64,000 nt of DNA from positions 26,403,501-26,467,500 of the forward strand of contig CM076154.1 of NCBI GenBank assembly GCA_038025085.1, read 5' to 3'. This document shows, one piece after another, positions 58,101 through 64,000 of this stretch. This DNA comes from Tetragonia tetragonoides (taxonomy: Eukaryota; Streptophyta; Magnoliopsida; Caryophyllales; Aizoaceae). The translations under genes were made by a program, and so were the position numbers. Below the pieces are notes generated by a model. It saw only the letters and a list, made by a program, of their open reading frames with translations. It did no database searches and had not been told where the DNA came from. How positions within the stretch are numbered: the first letter of the stretch is position 1; each line of letters begins with the position of its first letter.

Positions 58101-59601
58101 TTTGCTTTATTGGTGATGTTTAGTAGTACTATAAGTGGGACTTTAACTAGTACTGTCGTTGTATTTCTTTAGCCCCCAAACTTACTACTGTTCTAATTGG
58201 AATTTTTTTTTTCAAATACTCTCCGAATTATTTTCTGAAACTCAACTTTCAAGTACTTAGGGGTAAGTATACGTGCTTACTGCATTTGACTTCCCAAACC
58301 CTGCCAGCTGCGGATCGTACTGTCCACTTGTTGTAATAGGCTTTTGTGGCTCCCAAAACTAATTGCTCAGCATCTTGACTAATACAAATAAATGAAGTAA
58401 GCTTCCTGGTGTAAGTGACAGCACAGAAGCTCTGGAAGTCAAGTATATAAGAGTATTATAAGCGAAAACAAAACAGTCCCGGAATTTTAGGAGAACCACA
58501 ACATGAGAAAATATTTCTGTTCTTAGAAATCCACCCAAGTTAAGAAGCCTAAGCTGCCTAAACTCTCTCAAAAGCTTGTACACCATTGTTGAAGATAAAG
58601 GTTGAAAACTATTAGCCAACTCCCAAATTTGCATCTCAGTTGTTAGAAAGCATCCCCCTTGGCCTTCAGTTCCAACCATGAAACCTTCCTAGATCAGCAT
58701 GTCACCCATACAACTTCCATTTGAGGCTCGTAGTTGAACATCTACGTCTGATGATCTTAGTATGAAGCTTTAACTGCCTGTATGGTACACAATATCCTGT
58801 AGGCTGTAACATCATGATTCCTCTGCATACTCGGACAAGTTGTGGATTAGCCATAAAAATAGCTTTAGCACATATCAGTATATCACCAAAACTCTACCAT
58901 GCGGCAATGCTCTCATGTTCTAGAAATTGTGACTGCAGACAAGGTGTTCTCCCCCCCCCCCCTCCACAGGAAACTCCTCAGCCTCACAATTAAGATAAGA
59001 AAATGTATCTGAATAATAACTGCTTCTACAGACCTCGTTTTCTTGGCTCATTCAGCTTGTTGGATGTTCATTTAACAGCAAAAATGAATTCTTCAGTCCT
59101 TAGCATGAAATTTGCAGTAACTGATTTCTTATGTTTTCATGCTAGTGAAGAACTCAGGAAGCAATATCATCTACTCTCATCCATTACAATTGACATACTT
59201 GCAATGACTGATTATGTGCAGGATTCATCCTGTTCCTTGGACTAATGATGGACAGACTGCATCACTACATTAGAGAACTCCGTTTACTCAGAAAGACCAT
59301 GGAGGCTGCAAAGAAACAGAGCAGAAGTTTTGATGACGCCAAAAACGGGAATTCAGAAGAGCTTAAAGCCACAGAGGAGATTGCTATTCTGAAGTCTAGG
59401 GTCAGGAGCCTGGAATCAGAAATTGCGGCCAAAACAGACGAGGCAAAGACAGCTGAATCGAAGTCAGCGGCTTTAAAAAAGCAATCTGAAGGCCTGCTTC
59501 TGGAATATGACCGGTTGCTTGAAGACAACCAGAACCTCCGCAGTCAGTTGCAGGAAGTTGGTCAGAGCCTCACGAGTTCTGATGCCAAGAAAAGCTTTTA
59601 A
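52186..59601 (+). CDS. BAP31-like endoplasmic reticulum membrane protein (B-cell receptor-associated protein 31 family), 2 exons
   Basis: Exons 52186-52468 and 59222-59601 join in phase (glycine codon split after its first base) and encode 220 aa. The N-terminal part has hydrophobic segments at residues about 1-22 (IIFEMTIILLLLF), about 45-62 (TTVGGTILVLLVSSVSNVIN) and about 90-103 across the splice junction (MGFILFLGLMMDR). The C-terminal cytosolic part is a charged coiled coil: RLHHYIRELRLLRKTMEAAK and LKKQSEGLLLEYDRLLEDNQ, both highly characteristic of plant BAP31 homologues. The family consists of three-pass ER proteins acting in sorting and quality control of membrane proteins. The protein ends DAKKSF, without the canonical KKxx retrieval signal. 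Start: first ATG after the CT-rich leader, giving the usual N terminus. The single intron is 6,753 bp and full of TE remnants. No lesions in the CDS. Confidence 0.95.
52505..52838. repeat. Imperfect tandem duplication (about 165 bp) in the BAP31-like intron
   Basis: GATTTTATGCAGATTAGATT and TGAATTGGGTATTTGCTGG-type sequence, ending with GTTGTGGTTCTTGTGAAGT, occur twice in the same order (about 52505-52640 and 52660-52838), with indels. Confidence 0.75.
52839..53658 (+). other. Intron sequence without recognised element
   Basis: Part of the long intron. The 80-aa frame at 52851-53093 shows no domain. Confidence 0.5.
53667..54669. mobile_element. Non-autonomous hAT-like element in the BAP31-like intron
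   Basis: The ends CTTGGTTTTAAAAAGCGCG and the inverse CGCGCTTTTTAAAACCAAG are perfect inverted repeats. GTGGCTAT flanks it on both sides (53659-53666 and 54670-54677), an 8-bp duplication. The outer about 150 bp at each end are rich in GCGCGCCTC/GAGGCG motifs, giving strong CpG-dense arms. The interior includes three copies of ATTTCTCGCCGGAGATGG (about 53930-53985). No transposase. Confidence 0.9.
54678..57539 (+). other. Intron sequence with minor repeats
   Basis: No gene recognised. The minus-strand 100-aa frame at 54947-55249 has no domain. Two identical 16-bp palindromes occur at 55812-55827 and 55947-55962. A LINE- or SINE-like tail (GCTAATACAATTTTTCTTTA) lies near 55581-55600. A 12-G run lies at 57271-57282. 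Confidence 0.5.
57540..58012 (-). pseudogene. LINE 3' fragment with zf-RVT domain in the BAP31-like intron
   Basis: The minus-strand frame 58012-57662 has CVCCKQAESAAHFFFDC (the zf-RVT Cx2C...HxFFxC pattern) and WQKILIWLGL. After a shift it continues to KIWMERNCRLFGDKERP, ending near 57575. This is the end of plant L1 ORF2; the rest of the LINE is absent. Confidence 0.8.
58013..59221 (+). other. Intron sequence before the second BAP31-like exon
   Basis: Contains a 12-C run (58951-58962). The frames at 58359-58679 (minus) and 59003-59245 have no recognised domain. The acceptor is TATGTGCAG at 59213-59221. Confidence 0.5.
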
Positions 59602-60186
59602 GTAACTGCTCTATGTGCCTTAACTCTTTTGTGTAAATCTGGCTCATTGTAAGATGCCAAGGACGGGCCTTTTCTTTGTGAAACTGTTACCTATGAGCAC
59701 TGCTTTTGAATTTTTGGGCTGTTAATTTGTGCAAGTCATATGCACTTCTGTCATAGAGATTCTGCTTTAAGGAATCATGCTTATGTTAAAGCTCGATGAC
59801 CTGAACCGGATCTAGAACTGAATACAGACACCCGGTATTGAACCAAACAGATGACATGAGCAGGACCCAATGATGGCCTGAAGCAAAAGATCAGAGCCGA
59901 ACCAAATAACCCAAAAGTGAATCAAACCGAATACAGCCCAAAATTTGACCGGAACCCGAACCAAACCAAACCAAGTAATAACCCAAACTGAAATGAGCAT
60001 TCATAGTTTATGTGAATCCCCATATATTCTAAAAAATTAGTTTTCAAGAAGTTTCAAGGACGAAACATCGTATAAGGAGAGTAGAATTTGATATCCTCTA
60101 TTTTTATGCATTTTCTAAAATTAAAAAAGAAAAAAAAATTCATGTTCAACACACTTTCTAATAATGTATTTATTGCATAAATGATA
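59602..60186. other. 3' flank of the BAP31-like gene with low-complexity stretch
   Basis: 3' untranslated and flanking sequence. 59800-60000 is rich in ACCGAACCAAACC/CCCGAACC motifs. The 62-aa minus-strand frame there reflects this composition and is not a gene. Confidence 0.5.
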
Positions 60187-60441
60187 CTTCCTCCGTCTCA
60201 AAAAAATCCGAACCTTTGTTTTTTCACGGTCTCCAAGACACCACTTTGACCGTAAATAACTACAATTATATGAATATAAAAATTATAACAATATGATTTT
60301 TTGAAAGTACTTTTAAAAATGAATCTAACAAAAGTATTTTCATAATGTGAATCTTTATATATTTTCATAAATTAATGGTCAAAGTTTGTTAAGTTTGACC
60401 TTCAAAAAGCAGAGTTTTAGGTTTTTTGGAGACGGAGGGAG
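60187..60441. mobile_element. Stowaway MITE (Tc1/mariner type)
   Basis: Ends CTTCCTCCGTCTC and GAGACGGAGGGAG with TA on both sides (60185-60186 and 60442-60443), the classic Stowaway terminus and duplication. 255 bp, AT-rich, non-coding. Confidence 0.95.
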
Positions 60442-60498
60442 TATATTATTATTATTCTCGGTTCAAGTATCTGTTAATATTGTATGTTATTATTATTA

Positions 60499-63400
60499 TT
60501 TTTTTTTGGAAATTAATATATATTTCATTTCCCAAAGGATGTAAGCGTTACAACCCTGTTATTCAATCCGTCAGCTACGCGCCAGATTGAATACACCAAG
60601 CATACATGGAGCTACAACTCCTGGCTCTCTATCCACGTAGGGATAAACTACAAAAACCATCAAGTAAAGAAAACAAACCCTTACTTCCTACAGAACAGGA
60701 AAGAGAGAAAACCCCAAAAGAAAATTACCCAGAGTCCACACAAGGACTGAAAACACAGAAATAGTTCAACCATTTACAAAAAGAAAACAGCCTACACCTG
60801 AAATGAAGGTTCTACACAGGGAAAAATTAAGTATTGTTGCAAACATGCTTCTGACCCTCAAACATTCAGAGTTCTGAGCTCGCGCATAGAGCTGGAGGAT
60901 CATCTTCCTGCACACCTCACGGGAATTGCTAGTCTCACCCTTGAAGAGCTTCCTGTTCCTGGCTTCCCAAACCGCATGTCCCACAGCATTCAGGACAACT
61001 TTTACAACCATCTTCCTTGGGCTTTTGCCTACAACAGCTCTCCTAGCCCAGCTCATAACCTGTTCCCAATCCCCTCGTTGCAAGGTTTCACCAGCCCACT
61101 GCAACATATCCTTGAGCAGCCCATGTGAGAATGGGCACTCAAAGAATAAATGTGAGTGTGACTCTGCTATAGTTGAACACAGAACACATAAATCATCAGT
61201 AATACTCCCAATTTCCATCTTGATCAACTTGTCTTTTGTAGGTAGCCTCTTCATGCAGATAAGCCAGAAACAAAATGCTTGTTTGGGCAAAGCCAATTGT
61301 GGCCAGCACAATTTAGTCCAGCTGAGAGCAGGAAGGTCAGGGATCATTTTCTTGTAAGCTTTGCCGATTGTGTAACCCACTGCAGTAAGTACAACATCCT
61401 TGACACATGCTCTATAATCAAAAATCTTTTTAATCATCCAAGATCTTTGGGAAGGGCTGGGCATATCCCAAAAATCTTTATTCTTTATGTAGTAAGAGGC
61501 AACCCACTGTATCCACAGCTTTTCCTTCATGTTATGAATATCGCATACAAGTTTCCCAATGGCAGCTGCATTCCAAATCTTCAAGTTGAACAGGCCCAGT
61601 CCTCCCTTGGACTTAGGTGTACAAACCTGTTCCCAGGCCACAAGAGCTTTTCTGGAAGGTAAGTTGGAGCCAGTTCATAGGAAAACTCTACATATCTTCT
61701 CAATGTGATTAATCACAGCTTGAGGCAGTAAGAAGACTTGAGACCAGTAGGATTGCATTGAGTAAGCGACACTTTTAATGAGTTGTAGCCTCCCTGCATA
61801 CAAAAGGAGCCTCCAAGTCCAAGAACTCATCCTACCAACAATTCTATCAATAATAGGCTGGGATTGAGTGATAGATAACCTCTTAGATGAAAGCGGAACA
61901 CCCAAATATTTCACAGGTAGAGATCCTTTGACAAACAGAGACCCCTGCAATAACTCCCCTTGTTGATTCTCAGATAAACCACCCAAAAAAAATCTCAGAC
62001 TTGTTGAAGTTGGCTGCCAGGCCAGAAGCTTCAGAGAACTGTCTAAAGCAATATAACAGTTTCCTCACAGAATCAGAGTCACCCCTTGAGAACAGCAACA
62101 GGTCATCAGCAAAAATGTTGTGACAAAGCTTGAACTTTGCACATTTGGGATGGTACTTAAACCCCTGAGCTTTCTTCAATTGATCAAGGTTTCTAGACAA
62201 GTATTCCATACCAATGACAAACAAGTAAGGAGAAAGCGGGTCACCCTGCCTTAACCCCTTTCTAGCCACAAAAGGTTTGAGCAAAGAACCATTATAACTA
62301 ATGGAGTAACTAACAGTAGTGACACACATCATAATAAGCCTAATGAACCTAGCAGGGAAGTGTAGGGCATACATCATTTGTTCAAGGAAAGGCCATTCTA
62401 TAGAGTCATAGGCTTTCCTAAGGTCAACATTTAGTAGACACCTAGGAGATATGTGTTTCCTCCCATAATGCTTAACAACTTCATGAGCTAAAATGATGTT
62501 ATCACTAATCCTCCTGCCCCTCACAAGAGCACTCTGCTCATCATGGATCACAGAGTCAAGCACAACACTCAATCTGTTAGCCGAAACTTTAGCAGCTATT
62601 GTATACAAAACATTACAGCATGAAATAGGACGGAAGTCACTCACAGTTGAAGCATTAGATACCTTAGGAACCAGAGTAATTGTGGTGCAGTTTAAGCTCT
62701 TGATTATTTTCTCCTACTTCAGCATATCTAACACAGCAGCACACACATCTTCTTGAACAAAAGGCCATGCTTTCTTATATAAATAAACAGTAAAACCATT
62801 AGGGCCAGGAGCTTTTTCCTCCCCCATTTCCCACAACGCAGCTTTAACCTCATATGGTGTAAAATCTCTAGCAAGAAAAACCTGCTGATGAAAGATCAGA
62901 GTTGATCCCTACTCCACCAGCTCAGTATCAACAGCAGGCAAAGAGTCAGTTTAAGTCCCCATAAGGCCAGTAAAAAAAACCCAAGAATTCCTCTTGTTTA
63001 TAAGGGTTCTCAAGCTTCCCACCAGCACCATTATACAAGTATGTCACTTTATTACTAGCTCTTCTAGCTTTTACAGAAGCATGGAAGAACTTAGTATTGC
63101 CACACACTGAATCTAGTGAACTCCAGCTTTTTGTCTTAAAGAAGACTCTTGGATCAGAGATAATTGATTAAGCTTATTTTAGATAGCTCTTTTTCAAGCT
63201 CAATAAGAGAACTATTAAACAGATCAAGCTTAATTTGGTTTTGTATATCATCCAGCAAGCTCCTAGTCTCATGAATCTTCTTCTCTAGTCCGCTATACTT
63301 CCTAGCAAAACCCTTTAGAGCAATTTTCACATTTTTCAGCTTCTGCATAACTCTATACAGAGGAACTCCTCTCCCATGATACACCCAGTTGGCCTGAACC

Positions 63401-64000
63401 AATGACTGAAACCCCTCATCATCTGCCCAGTGGGAGAAGAATCTGAAAGGCTTAACCCCTTGCCTAGTGTCATCTTGAATGGTAATAATACCAGCACAAT
63501 GATCAGAGAGATCATTGGTAATGTAGTCAACCTCAGCCATGGGAAAATCATTTAGCCATTTAGTGTTCCAAACAACCCTATCAAGCTTAGTGTACACTCT
63601 ACTAGAGGCCTCATGCCTATTACACCAAGTATAATTCCAACCCTTGCATCTTATATCAGCTAACTCAAGATCATAAAACAAGTCCTGTAATTCAGAGTCA
63701 CCAATATAGTTACCTGCAAAGTTGATTCTCTCATCAGGCTTCAAAGTGGCATTGAAATCTCCTCCCAAAATCCAAGGTATGGTATGATTTGAATGTTGTC
63801 TAAGAAAATTCCAGCATCTCACTCTCCCAGCAGCATCATTTCTACCATACACAGCCGCAAGCAAGAAAGAAGTAGAAGCTCCCAGCCATCTGACCTTAGC
63901 AAGGACACACTGGTCCATTTCATCTATCACTGTAACTTGCCCCTTTGAAGAATCCCATAGCAGCATAACTCTACCATAGTTAGTAGATTGATGGTTGAAG
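60499..64000 (-). mobile_element. LINE (plant L1-type), minus strand, runs off the window
   Basis: A T-run at 60499-60507 marks its 3' A-tail. The 3' untranslated region extends to about 60765, and ORF2 parts follow up to the window end. ORF1 and the 5' end lie beyond 64000. Its ORF2 differs clearly from that of the LINE at 17030-22105, so they are separate copies or subfamilies. Confidence 0.9.
60766..63966 (-). pseudogene. LINE ORF2 (endonuclease, reverse transcriptase, zf-RVT), broken
   Basis: Read on the minus strand, the endonuclease frame 63966-63154 has WILGGDFNATLKPDERI, WNYTWCNRHEASSRVYTKLD and LSDHCAGI, all EEP motifs present; its beginning is outside the window. After stops between 63154 and 62644, the RT frame 62644-61970 has FRPISCCNVLYTIAAKV, VDLRKAYDSIEW, GLRQGDPLSPYLFVIGMEYL and FADDLLLFSRGD. 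The thumb region (61986-61675: KYLGVPLSSKRLSITQSQPI) and zf-RVT part (61641-60766: CVLCSTIAESHSHLFFECPF) follow in other frames. Catalytic motifs are intact but at least four breaks preclude a full protein. Confidence 0.9.

Noticed and set aside
59812..60000. 62-aa minus-strand frame rich in F, G, V, W
   Set aside because: Reflects low-complexity CCGAACCAAA repeats.
1..64000. Prokaryotic-type operons, riboswitches, attachment sites, rRNA or tRNA genes
   Set aside because: None seen; the window has plant intron-containing genes and plant transposable elements only.

Overview
The window is nuclear DNA of a flowering plant, most likely a eudicot. The evidence is spliced genes with GT-AG introns and plant-type protein families (a RAD16-like RING/SNF2 helicase, an SKU5-similar cupredoxin protein, a plant BAP31-like protein), embedded in plant transposable elements: a CACTA element, Tat/Ogre-like and Athila-like Gypsy elements, a Copia LTR, L1-type LINEs, hAT-like elements and a Stowaway MITE. 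Species cannot be fixed from sequence alone. No bacterial, organellar, rRNA or tRNA genes were seen.

Left part (1-10593). A LINE 3' remnant and a MITE lie upstream of the last seven exons of a RAD16-like gene on the plus strand (1458-4657). Its ATPase half is not in the window. Convergent to it is a complete eight-exon SKS gene on the minus strand (5946-9822), predicted 545 aa, with two MITEs in its second intron.

Central nest (10594-29883). CACTACAAAAA termini with clustered GCCTTATT-type subterminal repeats bound a non-autonomous CACTA element. It carries fragments of at least two unrelated host genes: a glucose-6-phosphate 1-epimerase-like gene, and a gene with a splicing-factor-like C-terminal motif. 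A 15.8-kb Gypsy element (12111-27948) is inserted in the epimerase exon with a perfect 5-bp duplication CAAGT. The Gypsy element encodes only gag. It holds a 5.1-kb LINE, an additional truncated LTR, and tandem-repeat arrays. Order of events: gene capture by CACTA, then Gypsy insertion, then LINE and MITE insertions.

Retrotransposon cluster (30290-49823). A Copia LTR remnant, an LTR-like segment and a truncated Athila-like element are followed by two copies of one Tat/Ogre-like family in opposite orientation. The minus copy is LTR-gag-protease-zinc knuckle-integrase-antisense plant mobile domain (PMD)-LTR. The plus copy is truncated LTR-gag-zinc knuckle-integrase. Both lack reverse transcriptase and RNase H, so the family appears to have moved in that form using enzymes from elsewhere.

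Right part (51735-64000). A small LINE fragment precedes a BAP31-like gene on the plus strand (52186-59601): two exons, 220 aa, separated by a 6.75-kb intron. The intron contains a 1-kb hAT-like element with a perfect 8-bp duplication, a LINE zf-RVT fragment and simple repeats. Downstream are a Stowaway MITE and a degraded minus-strand LINE that runs off the window end.

Only three host loci are supported: the RAD16-like 3' half, the SKS gene and the BAP31-like gene. They are unrelated in function, so there is no operon-like cooperation. The points of biological interest are the gene-capturing CACTA nest and the RT-less Gypsy family with an antisense PMD gene.
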